This document shows positions 7,444 to 16,536 of a stretch of DNA of 39,941 nucleotides, in pieces; position 1 is the stretch's first letter, and every line of letters starts with the position of its first letter. A program made the translations under genes and the position numbers. The notes beneath the pieces were generated by a model. The model searched no databases, had not been told where the DNA came from, and saw nothing but the letters and a program-made list of their open reading frames with translations. The stretch comes from Acidimicrobiia bacterium (GTDB taxonomy: Bacteria > Actinomycetota > Acidimicrobiia > IMCC26256 > JAGNEX01): the NCBI GenBank assembly GCA_018003035.1, contig JAGNEX010000009.1:1-39941 (forward strand), written 5' to 3'.

Positions 7444-8646
7444 ATGCGCGTACGTCTGGGTGTGGTTCTTTTCGTGTTGGTGTTGGGCGGCGCTTCGCTC
7501 GCTGGCTGCTCCACGGCGCCGGCGGGGGCAGGTGGGGATGGGTCTTTAGGAGGCCCGTCATTCGCGCCCGTGCAGTATCACCACGTGGGGCCGTTCGGTA
7601 GCCCAAGTTTGGACGACAACGCGTCGACCGCGGCAGATATCGACGGCGATGGCGCTGTCGACGTGTTGACGGTTGCTCCCTGGCTCGGCCCAACCATCCA
7701 AGTGGTGTGGGGCAAAGGCGACGGAACCTTCAAAGACCCTGGTCAAGGCATTATCGCTGGCGCTCTTAACAGCAACGTGATCGTCGGTGACTGGAACGCG
7801 GACGGCCGTCCCGACCTAGCGTCGACGGGTGCCTCTTCGTTCACCGTCGTCATGAATAAGGGCAACCGCAAGTTCGGTGTCGGTTCGACCTACCCCCTCC
7901 AACAATCGCCCTTCCAGAACACAGGCACCGCAGCGGACTTTGACCGCGACGGCCTGGTCGACATCGCACTCAAGACCCCGCTCGGCGTCCAAGTCATGTT
8001 GAGCGATGGCGACGGCCGGTTTACCTACGGACCGTTCACCCGGGTGCCTGGCTTTCCCGGCGGGATCACCGCCCTCGACGATGCCAACTTCAACGGCGAC
8101 AACGCCCGGGACCTCGTCGTTACCGACGCAGCAACCCAAGAAGTCGTCTCCCTGATCGGCGACGGTTGGGGCGGGTTTACCGTGCAATCACGAGTCAAAG
8201 TCCCGTATGTGCCGAGCACGGTCAAAGCGGGAGACCTCAACGGCTCCGGGTTTGACTCGGTCGTAGTCCTGCCCGAAGTCAACCCTGCGGATCGATCGGT
8301 CGCCTCCCTTCTCAACGATGGTGCTGGGAACCTGTCGGCGCCGATGTACTTCGCTGGCGGGTTCGCTAACCCGAACGGGGACATCGGCGATTTCAACGGC
8401 GACGGCATCCTCGACGTGCTCTCGGTCAACGTCGCAAGCGGCGAACTCGTCATTCTGACCGGCGTCGGCGACGGTACGTTTGTCAACAACGGTGTGTTCA
8501 AGACCTTCTTCGGCGTGCAGACCCCTGCGCTGGGCGACTTCAACGGTGACGGCCGGACCGACATTTCCGTGCCCCTGATCTGCCCGAACGCGAGCGCATT
8601 CATCGGCCAAACCTGCCTTGGGGTTCTGCTGAACACCACTTCGTAG
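7444..8646 (+). CDS. FG-GAP/VCBS-repeat lipoprotein (predicted seven-bladed beta-propeller)
   Basis: This 400-residue exported lipoprotein has a short basic N-terminus, a hydrophobic core and the lipobox LAGC, with Cys22 as the lipidation site. Seven Asp/Asn-rich calcium-binding motifs follow at regular spacing: ADIDGDGAVD, GDWNADGRPD, ADFDRDGLVD, ANFNGDNARD, GDLNGSGFDS, GDFNGDGILD and GDFNGDGRTD. They mark FG-GAP repeats of an integrin-like seven-bladed propeller. The fourth and fifth copies are degenerate and may not bind metal. Such proteins sit on the outer face of the membrane and mediate binding; the ligand is unknown. The start at 7444 follows caggggaaacg. The TetR gene begins 42 bases after its stop on the same strand, so the two may be cotranscribed. 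Confidence 0.88.
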   Translation: MRVRLGVVLFVLVLGGASLAGCSTAPAGAGGDGSLGGPSFAPVQYHHVGPFGSPSLDDNASTAADIDGDGAVDVLTVAPWLGPTIQVVWGKGDGTFKDPGQGIIAGALNSNVIVGDWNADGRPDLASTGASSFTVVMNKGNRKFGVGSTYPLQQSPFQNTGTAADFDRDGLVDIALKTPLGVQVMLSDGDGRFTYGPFTRVPGFPGGITALDDANFNGDNARDLVVTDAATQEVVSLIGDGWGGFTVQSRVKVPYVPSTVKAGDLNGSGFDSVVVLPEVNPADRSVASLLNDGAGNLSAPMYFAGGFANPNGDIGDFNGDGILDVLSVNVASGELVILTGVGDGTFVNNGVFKTFFGVQTPALGDFNGDGRTDISVPLICPNASAFIGQTCLGVLLNTTS

Positions 8647-8688
8647 AAGCTGGCGCCGCTCGACGAGTCATTGGAACGGAAGGTTGCG

Positions 8689-9339
8689 GTGACGACGATT
8701 GCTGCTGGTGTGTGGCTCACACCAAAGGGTAGAAAGCGCCGGGAGCAGCTGCTTCGAGCAGCGCTTGTCGTGGTGGGGCGCGACGGCTACGCGGGTGCAA
8801 CTCAGCGGGCCATCGCGGCAGAGGCCGGCGTGCCGCCAGCGTCAACGCACTACTTTTTTGACTCGGTTGACCACCTCATTAGCGAGGCGGCAAAGTTCTA
8901 CCTGTGGGAACGAGTGGCCGTCTACAACCGGGCAATTGATCACTTTACGGTTGAAGGGTTGTCACAGGAGCAGGCGATCAGGAACGCCGCACGCCTGGTG
9001 GGGTCGGTGTCGATCCAGTCCCGGTCTGCCCAGTTTGAGATCTACCTGAACGCTCGGCGCCACCCAGAGATCGCGCCCGCCGTCGACGCCGCGATCTCGG
9101 AGATCGAATCGATCATCGTCCGGTTGCTGGGATCCTTGGGCGTTCCCAATCCCGACCGGTGGGCCGGGCCGGCACTGGCGATGATTGACGGCTATGCGAT
9201 ACGCGCGGTCGCCGGCGGACCCGCTGCGGTCACCGACCTAGAAGACGCGCTGGTGGCGCTGGTCGAGACGGCCGACACAAGGCACCGAGCGTCGTGGGCG
9301 CCGCCGATAGGCGCCGCATCCGATGTCACGCCGCTGTAG
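8689..9339 (+). CDS. TetR/AcrR family transcriptional regulator
   Basis: The N-terminal helix-turn-helix is clear: RREQLLRAALVVVGRDGYAG, then TQRAIAAEAGVPPASTHYFF followed by DSVDHLISEA. The DNA-recognition helix carries PPASTHYFF, as in other TetR proteins. The C-terminal all-helical ligand domain is not informative. I place the start at GTG 8689 because GGAAGG lies 5 nt upstream, giving 216 residues; a TTG at 8671 is possible. It follows the FG-GAP lipoprotein gene and may be in its transcript, and it faces the small unknown gene at 9352. The ligand and targets are unknown. Confidence 0.88.
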   Translation: MTTIAAGVWLTPKGRKRREQLLRAALVVVGRDGYAGATQRAIAAEAGVPPASTHYFFDSVDHLISEAAKFYLWERVAVYNRAIDHFTVEGLSQEQAIRNAARLVGSVSIQSRSAQFEIYLNARRHPEIAPAVDAAISEIESIIVRLLGSLGVPNPDRWAGPALAMIDGYAIRAVAGGPAAVTDLEDALVALVETADTRHRASWAPPIGAASDVTPL

Positions 9340-9351
9340 AAATCCGAAAAG

Positions 9352-9663
9352 CTACGCGCCCATGAACCTGATGTGCGCTGGCAGGATGTTCATGAACAGA
9401 ACCACCTCATCAGAGGCGAGTTCTTCATCTTGAATGTCCAGTTCGGTTGGAGGTCCACCAACCATGTCGGAGAACACTCGGGCGCTTGTATATGGCCCAA
9501 GCGGCACTTCGAACCCGAAGTTCGCGTCTTTGTCGACGGTCACGATCTTGTGGGTGACCTCGCCATCGGGGTGTTGACCGATAAAAGCCACCTGAGCGCC
9601 CTCGACGTCGCAGGGACTCACCAGCACGACGATGCGCCCTTGAAGCAAAACCGTCTCAGCCAT
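9352..9663 (-). CDS. Hypothetical beta-rich protein
   Basis: I do not recognise this 103-residue protein. It has no signal peptide or membrane segment. It consists mainly of alternating hydrophobic/polar stretches that suggest a beta-sandwich (VLLQGRIVVLVSP, VAFIGQ, HKIVTVD, FGFEVPLGPYTSARVFSD), ending in EVVLFMNILPAHIRFMGA. I chose ATG 9663 over an upstream ATG because of the gaggg ribosome-binding site about 6 nt before it. It lies downstream of the TetR gene on the same strand, with a 124-base gap, and ends only 12 bases from the convergent TetR gene. Confidence 0.6.
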   Translation of the reverse strand: MAETVLLQGRIVVLVSPCDVEGAQVAFIGQHPDGEVTHKIVTVDKDANFGFEVPLGPYTSARVFSDMVGGPPTELDIQDEELASDEVVLFMNILPAHIRFMGA

Positions 9664-9787
9664 TTCGATCCCTCGTTCTCTGGGGCCGCCCACCATCAGC
9701 GTCCGATGCAGCACCGGAGCGATCTGGCAGACCACCATTGCAGGCGAACGGCCGAACGATTCTCAGCCGTTGTGACGCCGACGACGC

Positions 9788-10474
9788 CTACGGTAGTCGG
9801 AGTTCCAGAGGGTCGCGTAGCCCTTGATCGGCAAGCGCCTGAGCTTGACGTTGCCGGTCTCCGCTCCTGATCCCTCGGAGGCCGAACCAGATGAACTCGG
9901 TGAGCGAGTCGGCTAGGTCCTCGATGGTGCTCTCTTCAGGGAAGCCGCTCAGGATGAGCCGGCGGCAGCTGGCCTCGGCGACCCCGATGATTGCGACCGC
10001 CATGACCTCACGTTCGGCCTCGGATCGGTCCACTTCGATCATCGACGCGATGACCCGGATAATCGAGTTGTGCACGTCGTTGACCAAGCTCGAAAACTCG
10101 GGGTCATTGCGAACCGACGTGCCAAAGAGCACCCTGAACGCGGACGGGTCGTCACGAACTAGCCGCAGATAGGTCAACAAACCGGCGTGAACTCGTTGGC
10201 GGGGACCGCTGGCGGCGGCGGTAGCCGCACTCAACTCGGTGATGATGGTGGACGCGATCTCTTCGAGCAGTTCTCCGAACAACGCTCGTTTCGAGGCGAA
10301 ATGCCGATAGACGATTGGTTTGGTAACGCCTGCTGCCTCGGCGATGTCGTCCATCGAGGTCTGGTGGAAACCCTGTTCGGCGAAGTGACGCCGTGCCACA
10401 ACCAACAGTTGTGCGCGCCGCTCGGTGCCCGTCAACCGCACCGGCGGTTCCTTCCGTCCGGAGAGAAAGCCCAT
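9788..10474 (-). CDS. TetR/AcrR family transcriptional regulator
   Basis: This 228-residue regulator has a strong N-terminal TetR DNA-binding domain: GTERRAQLLVVARRHFAEQG, TSMDDIAEAAGVTKPIVYRHFASKRALF. The C-terminal domain contains YLRLVRDDPSAFRVLFG and VAEASCRRLILSG, as in TetR proteins of lipid metabolism in mycobacteria and relatives. I prefer the internal ATG at 10474 because aggagtcgaaggg lies just upstream; an ATG at 10522 would add 16 residues. A GGGACCC-N11-GGGTCCC dyad 145 bases upstream is a candidate autoregulatory site. Neighbours on the same strand are the zinc alcohol dehydrogenase upstream and the 103-residue unknown downstream. Confidence 0.9.
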   Translation of the reverse strand: MGFLSGRKEPPVRLTGTERRAQLLVVARRHFAEQGFHQTSMDDIAEAAGVTKPIVYRHFASKRALFGELLEEIASTIITELSAATAAASGPRQRVHAGLLTYLRLVRDDPSAFRVLFGTSVRNDPEFSSLVNDVHNSIIRVIASMIEVDRSEAEREVMAVAIIGVAEASCRRLILSGFPEESTIEDLADSLTEFIWFGLRGIRSGDRQRQAQALADQGLRDPLELRLP

Positions 10475-10618
10475 GAACCCTTCGACTCCTTGGATCAGGT
10501 GGGGTAACAGATGTCGCCCCAAGGGGATGAAGATACTCGGTCCCCGGCCAGCTCTTTAGGCATGTCCGACGGGTGCCGCCAGCGGCCGCTACGGTCGCCT
10601 GACGGGCCTCACCCGCTT

Positions 10619-10643
10619 GGGACCCGAGTCGAACAAGGGTCCC
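10619..10643. promoter_or_regulatory. Inverted repeat upstream of TetR gene
   Basis: GGGACCC (10619-10625) and GGGTCCC (10637-10643) form a 7-bp dyad with an 11-nt centre. It lies upstream of the TetR gene that starts at 10474, in a 291-base gap that otherwise holds only the terminator at 10686-10724. An operator role is inferred from position only. Confidence 0.3.
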
Positions 10644-10685
10644 GAAGGCTCCTTGCTGCCGCTCTCTCAAGAGCAGCAGCAACAC

Positions 10686-10724
10686 AGAGAGGAGCCCGGA
10701 AAACAGGTTCCCGGGCTCCTCTCT
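10686..10724 (-). terminator. Terminator hairpin after zinc alcohol dehydrogenase gene
   Basis: AGAGAGGAGCCCGG (10686-10699) and CCGGGCTCCTCTCT (10711-10724) form a perfect 14-bp stem with an 11-nt loop. It begins 42 bases past the stop of the minus-strand dehydrogenase gene. There is no T-run on the exit side, but the stem is strong. Confidence 0.7.
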
Positions 10725-10765
10725 GAATAGCTTGTGGTTGCTGAGGTCGCGCTACGAATCTTGGC

Positions 10766-11872
10766 CTAGTAGATGATCACCGAGCGAGCGACCTCGCCAG
10801 TGCCCATAGCCTCGAAAGCTTCGTCGACCTCGTCGAGAGTGATGCGACGGCTTACCAACTCGTCGAGTTTCAGGGTCCCGTTCATGTAGGCATCGACCAA
10901 CTTGGGTACGTCCTCTTGGACGTTCGAAGAACCGTACCAACAGCCCTTGAGGGTCTTTGCTGCGACGATGGAGTCCATCGCCGGTGAGAACTCCATGAGC
11001 GCATCGATGCTCGGCAGGCCGACCAGGACAATCTCCCCGCCGCGCCGGGCCATATCGATCGCTTGACGGATCGTCGGAACAATGCCCACGACTTCGAGCA
11101 CCACATCCGCGCCGCGGCCCTCCGAAATGCCTTGCAGCGCCTCGACCGCATTGACTTCGCTGGCGTTGATGGTGTCGGTAGCGCCGAATACCTTCGCCAT
11201 TTCAAGTTTGTTGGCCATCGTGTCGATCGCGACCACCTTGCTGGCGCCTTGGTGGACCGCCCCCTGGATGGCGTTGAGGCCCACACCACCGCAGCCGATG
11301 ACGGCCACGATGTCGCCCTCGCGGATCGATGCAGTGTTGACCGCGGCCCCATAGCCGGTCAGGACGCCGCAGCCGATGAGGGCTGCTTTGTCGAGGGGCA
11401 TCTCCGGGTCGATCTTGACCACGGCAGATTCGTGGACCACGGTCTGCTCGGCAAAGGTACCGGCGCCGGCCATGCAGACGATCGGCGTACCGTCAGGGTC
11501 CGAGAATCGCGTCGTCAGGTCAAGCTGCGTACCCATCATGTTGGCCAATTGCGAGGTCTCACAGAGATAGCCCTGGCCTCGGGTACAGGCGAAGCAGTGT
11601 CCGCACTGGGGAACCCAAGAGATCACGACGTGGTCACCGGGCTTGACGCTGGTGACGCCTTCGCCGACAGCATCGATAATTCCGGCGCCTTCGTGACCGG
11701 CGATGATTGGCGGGGGAAGCGGGATGGTGTCGTTCAGCAGCGACAGGTCGGAGTGGCACACCCCGGACGCCGAGAGCGTTACCCGGACCTCACCCGGCTT
11801 GGGGTCTTCTAGGTTGACTTCAGAAATCTCGACCGGGGCGTTCTTCGCCCGGATCACAGCGGCTCGCGTCAT
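10766..11872 (-). CDS. Zinc-dependent alcohol dehydrogenase (class III-like MDR)
   Basis: This 368-residue medium-chain dehydrogenase oxidises alcohols or hydroxymethyl adducts with an NAD-type cofactor. Catalytic zinc ligands are in SGVCHSD (C39) and GHEGAG (H60, E61). The structural zinc site CGHCFACTRGQGYLC supplies C90, C93, C96 and C104. The Rossmann motif is VIGCGGVGLNAIQGA, and the protein ends in ARSVIIY. Length and motif order are complete. Class III-like members in actinobacteria include thiol-adduct formaldehyde and NDMA-dependent enzymes; I cannot separate these from sequence. The ATG at 11872 follows gaggaact. The esterase gene ends 133 bases upstream on the same strand, and a strong hairpin follows the stop. 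Confidence 0.93.
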   Translation of the reverse strand: MTRAAVIRAKNAPVEISEVNLEDPKPGEVRVTLSASGVCHSDLSLLNDTIPLPPPIIAGHEGAGIIDAVGEGVTSVKPGDHVVISWVPQCGHCFACTRGQGYLCETSQLANMMGTQLDLTTRFSDPDGTPIVCMAGAGTFAEQTVVHESAVVKIDPEMPLDKAALIGCGVLTGYGAAVNTASIREGDIVAVIGCGGVGLNAIQGAVHQGASKVVAIDTMANKLEMAKVFGATDTINASEVNAVEALQGISEGRGADVVLEVVGIVPTIRQAIDMARRGGEIVLVGLPSIDALMEFSPAMDSIVAAKTLKGCWYGSSNVQEDVPKLVDAYMNGTLKLDELVSRRITLDEVDEAFEAMGTGEVARSVIIY

Positions 11873-12005
11873 AGTTCCTCTTCGAATCAGATGCGGTTGG
11901 TAGGCAGGTGTTGCTGCCGCGGCACCAACACTTTGCTGACATCGGTGTCAGGTTACTCGACTCACAACACAGACAAAGTCAGGTGTCGGCCAGGCGGTGG
12001 GCAGG

Positions 12006-14069
12006 TCAGGGGGCATTCACCGTGCCCGGCAGCGGCGGCGGTCCATTAACCGCCACATCGAGAACCATCGCGACCAGGAACGGCACCGATGCGAGGAGGC
12101 CGACGATGGTCGTCATCGCTGGAGGGGGCGCCGGTACCCGAACCCCCGGGTTCTGTACCTCTAACCACCGATCCCGCATTTCCATCGTGACCGGATGCCA
12201 AAACCCGATGTGCAACAGGAACGCCATCGCCCGTTTGTTGAACGATTCGGGCAGCAGATCTGGGAACGACTTGATCAGCTCGGGCCCCTGCGAGTTCGGA
12301 CTTTGGAACACGAACCAAGGAGTTGGGTCCGCGCTGTAGGGCACGTCCGCGATCGGGTGAAACGCTCGGCCGGTCTGGGTGAGGCCAGCAATGCGGGCGA
12401 AGCGCATCGATGAGTCGTTCGCCACGACGTGATCGTCGATCGAGTAATGAAGCGCGATCGGGGTTGGCGACCGCCCCGGCGGGGGTGATTTGTACCAGGT
12501 GGCAAAGTTCGCGGGTTCTGCGGCATCGAACACGTGCTGGAAGCCTGCGTACAAAGCGGCCGCTTCGTAGCCGCTGGAACCGGAGTCGACGCTGTTTTCG
12601 ATGTCGAGCTCTTGCCAGAACTGGGCTTGCGGAATGATGTCGATGATCCCCGCTCCGGCGACCTCAAACCATGCCGCGTCCAGTTTTGGGGCAATAGCTG
12701 CAAACGTGGCGCCGAGAATCGCTCCCAGCGACGTGCCGGAGTAGGACACGCGCTCGGTGTTGAGGTCGGGGAGTCCATCAGGACCATTGCCGTTGGGGCC
12801 AACCAGGTCCACGCTGCCGAGATGTTGCCGGATGGCGGTGAGCAGGGCGACGTGGTCGAGCGGTGACTGCACCAGCAAACCCGCGACCCGTGAGATGTCT
12901 TCGGGGGTGAACAGGTTCTCAAGAAAGCCCTCTTCGGGGATGCGCGTCCCGTGGTACGGGTGGTCGATGGCGATCGTGGCAAAACCGTGGCGCGCCGCGT
13001 CATGGGCCCAAGCCAGGATCGTTGATCGGTCGACCATCAGCCCATGTCCGTAGATCAGCATCGGAGCTTTCGCTGGAGCGGTCTGCCAGGGGACGGTCAT
13101 CGTGAAGTCGACCCAATGAGCTCGGGGGGCGTGATCGAATTTGACCATCCCGTCGCCGTTGCGAAAGTCGTCGACCATGACCCGGCCACGGACGTAGGCC
13201 GCGATCGGGCCGTCCGGAAACCGCTCGACCCGCGTGATCTCAATGGGGTGGTCCCGACTGGCGATCTCGTTGGCCTTGACGAGCATTGGCTGGGTGATTT
13301 CGGCAGTGTCTCGGGCGATGTACTCGGTGATGTGGATCACCCGCTGGCGGTTAATGCCTAAGCGCTCGGCTTCGGTCAGGAGATGGTTCGCTATAGCGAA
13401 ACCCGGCGCGCTCTGGTCGCCTGCGATGACTCGAGCCAAGTTTGGCGACGGTCCCATGGGGGATCCGTCAACACGTTGTACCTGGTCGGTGACCACGATG
13501 AGGTAGCGATGCTTCGGCTGCCAAATGTCTCGTGGCACCACCTGCAGAACCGGCGCCGGTCGGGAGACCTCGCCGGCGATTCGGTTCTTTGAGGCGATGA
13601 TCGGCGTTGCCGCGCCGGTGGCCGTGTCGAATGCCAACACGGCTCCGCCGCCGTTCCGGGGAATCGATTCGGGCGCCCACTCGACGGGCATGTCGAACAG
13701 CGCCGGTCCGGTGGTCGCAAATCCTGTCCACCCGGTCAGGCTGAGCTCTTGTTTCAGGGTGGCGGGCAGGCGGTCTACGGCAACGGGCTCAAAGAGTTCT
13801 GATGAGATCCGGGTGCGCACGCCGGTCGGCGACGTCGGATCTGAGACGCGCATCCACGGCGACGGCCACGGCATCACACACGTCCCATGGGACAGTGGGT
13901 TACAGCCCGTATCACCCTCGCTGGTGATCAAAGGCTCGAGGGGGGCGTACGCGCCAGCCGACGATGGACGCAGTGGAAACGCGGCCGCGCCGGCAACGAG
14001 CAGGACCGCGAGCAGTACGGCCCCAAATGATCTACGCGGGAGTCGGCGGGGGTCGGCTCCAAAAAGCAT
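12006..14069 (-). CDS. Secreted or surface alpha/beta-hydrolase, lipase/esterase family
   Basis: This 687-residue protein has an Arg-rich N-terminus and a hydrophobic export segment (about residues 14-40, FGAVLLAVLLVAGAAAF then SAGAYA). Next comes a region rich in conserved CNPLSHGTCVMPWPSPW-type sequence, known from large bacterial lipases. The hydrolase domain shows the HG oxyanion motif LIYGHGLMVD, then DHPYHG, and the nucleophile elbow SGTSLGA (Ser447). A later LHYSIDDHVV is the likely acid region. The C-terminus has a hydrophobic helix, TTIVGLLASVPFLVAMVLDV, suggesting membrane retention. The ATG at 14069 is chosen because it places the export segment at the N-terminus and follows aggaaacgag; longer upstream starts give a non-signal extension. 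The sulfotransferase lies 157 bases upstream on the same strand. Its lipid or ester substrate is unknown. Confidence 0.82.
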   Translation of the reverse strand: MLFGADPRRLPRRSFGAVLLAVLLVAGAAAFPLRPSSAGAYAPLEPLITSEGDTGCNPLSHGTCVMPWPSPWMRVSDPTSPTGVRTRISSELFEPVAVDRLPATLKQELSLTGWTGFATTGPALFDMPVEWAPESIPRNGGGAVLAFDTATGAATPIIASKNRIAGEVSRPAPVLQVVPRDIWQPKHRYLIVVTDQVQRVDGSPMGPSPNLARVIAGDQSAPGFAIANHLLTEAERLGINRQRVIHITEYIARDTAEITQPMLVKANEIASRDHPIEITRVERFPDGPIAAYVRGRVMVDDFRNGDGMVKFDHAPRAHWVDFTMTVPWQTAPAKAPMLIYGHGLMVDRSTILAWAHDAARHGFATIAIDHPYHGTRIPEEGFLENLFTPEDISRVAGLLVQSPLDHVALLTAIRQHLGSVDLVGPNGNGPDGLPDLNTERVSYSGTSLGAILGATFAAIAPKLDAAWFEVAGAGIIDIIPQAQFWQELDIENSVDSGSSGYEAAALYAGFQHVFDAAEPANFATWYKSPPPGRSPTPIALHYSIDDHVVANDSSMRFARIAGLTQTGRAFHPIADVPYSADPTPWFVFQSPNSQGPELIKSFPDLLPESFNKRAMAFLLHIGFWHPVTMEMRDRWLEVQNPGVRVPAPPPAMTTIVGLLASVPFLVAMVLDVAVNGPPPLPGTVNAP

Positions 14070-14226
14070 CGGGCACTCGTTTCCTGGGTCGAGAATCGAC
14101 GTTGCGGACCGACGAGCGGAACCGCCGAGTCGATACAAAAATGTGGGACATTGCCGGTGTTTTGTGTCGCCGGAGCCCCGGACCCTAGCCCGCCTTGACC
14201 TGGCGGCCAAGTGAAGTTGTTGGCGC

Positions 14227-15408
14227 TTAACCGTGTGTCGAAACGATGCCCGGTCCCGACAAAAACCGGTTGCGATATTCAGCGAATCGCTCGTCGATCT
14301 CTTTCCTGGTCAAGGCGTATCGATCCAACGAATAATCGTGACCGCCGTGCCGATCCTTCGCATGCGACGCAGCGAAATCGGCCATAGCGTCGATCGTGGC
14401 CGCATCGAGAGGTAGGCCCATGGTTGCGTAGGCCTGCCGTACCGCCTCGACAGGGGACGCGACGATGGCGTCGTAAGAGATGTCGGTAAATCGTTCTTCG
14501 CCCACCCTGTCGCGCACCGTCATCGCCCGGTCGAGCATCGTCCCCAGGCTCTCAAGGGTGCGTTCACCCAACTCCGGTGTATCGACCTCTCTCCGGATCG
14601 ACATGAGCGCTTCCATCATCGAGCAGTAGGACGCCACGATCGACTCGGGATCGCGGTGGGTCATGACGAGCTGCGCGTCCGGATACACCTTCAACAGAGC
14701 ATCCAGCCCCCACAGATGCGCGGGCGATTTGAGCAACCAGCGCTCGCCCGGCCGCTGCCAGGACAGCATCTGGAGCATGGCCTTGTGGAAGCGGTACGCG
14801 CTTGTTTGGTCGCGTGCGGCAAACCACGAGGCGTATGGCTCCATCAAGACCTCGATGCCGTTCTGCGCACCCTCCAAGGCAAGGTTGGTGAGACCAACGC
14901 ATTCCTCGGGGCCGTCAGCACGCGTGTCGTGAATCGCCGTGAACTCGGGATTCTTCGCCTTTGCCCGCTCAAGCCAGCTAGCCAACATCGTCATGCGAGG
15001 ATCCGGCTCGCCCTCAGGCGGGGGAGTCGGTAAGGGATCGGGAAACACCCCTTCCCAGAACAACAGTGGACGGTTCGATCGGTCCACGCCCATCAGGTTG
15101 AAAAGTGTGCTCGTTCCTGTTCGGGGGAGCGACACCACAAAGATCGGACGCTCGATGGCGACGTCACCGATCTCTGGGTGCTCCGCCCACGCACGCGCAA
15201 CGCGCAGGCGCGTCTCCAGAAGACCTTTCAGCCGTCCCACGGTCGAGCGGAGTCCCGCTTCGGTCAGAGCAGCGCGCTCGTAGGTCTCGACCAGTACTTC
15301 TAGTCCATCGCGCCAAGGCCACGGCCCAAAGTCGGACAGTCCCGTGGCGTCCTTGGCTGCTTCAACAAGGCCCGAGACCGCCAGTTCGGTTGGAACAGAA
15401 CTCGTCAT
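14227..15408 (-). CDS. Sulfotransferase family protein (PAPS-dependent)
   Basis: This 393-residue protein has the sulfotransferase 5'-phosphosulfate loop IFVVSLPRTGTSTLFNLM (SLPRTGTS, residues 93-100) and the 3'-phosphate motif MTHRDPESIVASYCSM. KSPAHLWGLDALLKVYPDA precedes it, as in the Stf3-like group of bacterial sulfotransferases. The enzyme would move sulfate from PAPS to a hydroxyl acceptor, probably a lipid or steroid-like compound in the cytoplasm; the acceptor is unknown. The start at ATG 15408 is supported by gaggaa 7 nt upstream; an upstream GTG would overlap that ribosome-binding site. It is downstream of the SDR gene and upstream of the esterase gene on one strand. The window has an APS/PAPS reductase but no PAPS-synthesis genes. 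Confidence 0.9.
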   Translation of the reverse strand: MTSSVPTELAVSGLVEAAKDATGLSDFGPWPWRDGLEVLVETYERAALTEAGLRSTVGRLKGLLETRLRVARAWAEHPEIGDVAIERPIFVVSLPRTGTSTLFNLMGVDRSNRPLLFWEGVFPDPLPTPPPEGEPDPRMTMLASWLERAKAKNPEFTAIHDTRADGPEECVGLTNLALEGAQNGIEVLMEPYASWFAARDQTSAYRFHKAMLQMLSWQRPGERWLLKSPAHLWGLDALLKVYPDAQLVMTHRDPESIVASYCSMMEALMSIRREVDTPELGERTLESLGTMLDRAMTVRDRVGEERFTDISYDAIVASPVEAVRQAYATMGLPLDAATIDAMADFAASHAKDRHGGHDYSLDRYALTRKEIDERFAEYRNRFLSGPGIVSTHG

Positions 15409-15510
15409 CGTCGATTTCCTCACTCATGGTGTGGGCCTTGTCCATCTGACCGAGCGTCCGCATCCCGTGCACCCGCTCGCTCCGAGTTCAGGCCCCGGGG
15501 GTCAGGCCGA

Positions 15511-16314
15511 TCACGTGAAGAGCTGCCCTGCGTTGACGTCGATCGCTTGTCCCGTGATCGATGTCGAAAGCCGCGAAGCCAAGAACACAGCCGCGTCGGC
15601 CACTTGTTGCGGTGAGGTTATGTGACCCAGCACCCCTAGGTCTTCGATGACTTTGCGCTCGGTTGCGATGTCGGTGCCGTTGGCCTCGGCGTTCATCTGG
15701 ATCAGGACGTCGGTGTTCGGCCCGTCGATGTGGGATGGCACGACCGAGTTGACCCGAATTCCGTACTTGCCCACTTCGCCTGCCAGGGCTCGAGCGGCGT
15801 GCAGCAGGGCTGCCTTTGAGATCCCATACGCAGCCATGTGCTCGGGGACGACACGGGAGGTCATCGAGTTGATGATGACAATGGATGCCTGCCGGCTTCG
15901 CTTCAGTGCAGGGAGGGCAGCCTGGCACAGCTGCATCGTGCCGATGACGTTGACCTTCCAGGCGGGATTCCAGTCCCGTGCCAACTCGGCGGTTTCGATC
16001 GGCCCTGGACGTCCCATGGCAAAAGCGTTGGCAGCGAGAGTATCGAGTTTGCCGAACCGCTCAACGGTCTTGTCGACGAGCGCCCTGCACTGGACGGGGT
16101 CGGTGATATCGCAAGCTTGAAAATCAGCCATCCCGCCGAGCGCCGAAATGAGGTCAAGGATCGGCTCTAGATGCCTGTCTGTGCGCGCTGACAGCATCAC
16201 CTTCGCGCCGTGTTGGGCGAAGGAAGCTGCGAGAGCCGTTCCCGTACCCGGACCGATTCCCGAGACGATCGCGACCGTCCCAGACAAAAGGGGGAGGCTC
16301 TGTTCTTCACCCAC
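15511..16314 (-). CDS. Short-chain dehydrogenase/reductase (SDR)
   Basis: This 267-residue classical SDR has the cofactor motif VAIVSGIGPGTGTALA (TGxxxGxG variant, residues 14-29), the DI motif, ANAFA in place of NNAG, catalytic Ser150 or Ser153 in INSMTSR and the YxxxK pair Y163/K167 in AAYGISK. The C-terminus has the usual SSxxSxxITGQxIxVNxG-like form (SRLSTSITGQAIDVNAGQLF). GTG 16314 is preferred because gaggga sits about 8 nt upstream; longer frames add a non-homologous Arg-rich tail. It would oxidise a hydroxyl or reduce a ketone; the substrate is unknown. It lies 102 bases before the sulfotransferase gene on the same strand, so the pair may process one alcohol-bearing compound. Confidence 0.9.
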   Translation of the reverse strand: MGEEQSLPLLSGTVAIVSGIGPGTGTALAASFAQHGAKVMLSARTDRHLEPILDLISALGGMADFQACDITDPVQCRALVDKTVERFGKLDTLAANAFAMGRPGPIETAELARDWNPAWKVNVIGTMQLCQAALPALKRSRQASIVIINSMTSRVVPEHMAAYGISKAALLHAARALAGEVGKYGIRVNSVVPSHIDGPNTDVLIQMNAEANGTDIATERKVIEDLGVLGHITSPQQVADAAVFLASRLSTSITGQAIDVNAGQLFT

Positions 16315-16536
16315 CTGAGGTTCCCTCGCGAAAAAAGTTGTGGCGGCGGAGCGGGCTCGGATCGGCCCACATCGCCTTGCCGCTCGTGAGGACACAGGGT
16401 ACCAACCGGTACACATGCCTTGGCGTGACCTTTCCCCAAACTGAGCCCAAAGTGACAGGTGGCATCTTCTCTAGGTCGAAGACGTCAATGGTGCTCTTGG
16501 GCTCGGTGTTGGCGACCGGCTCGTCGCGCGAGACGG

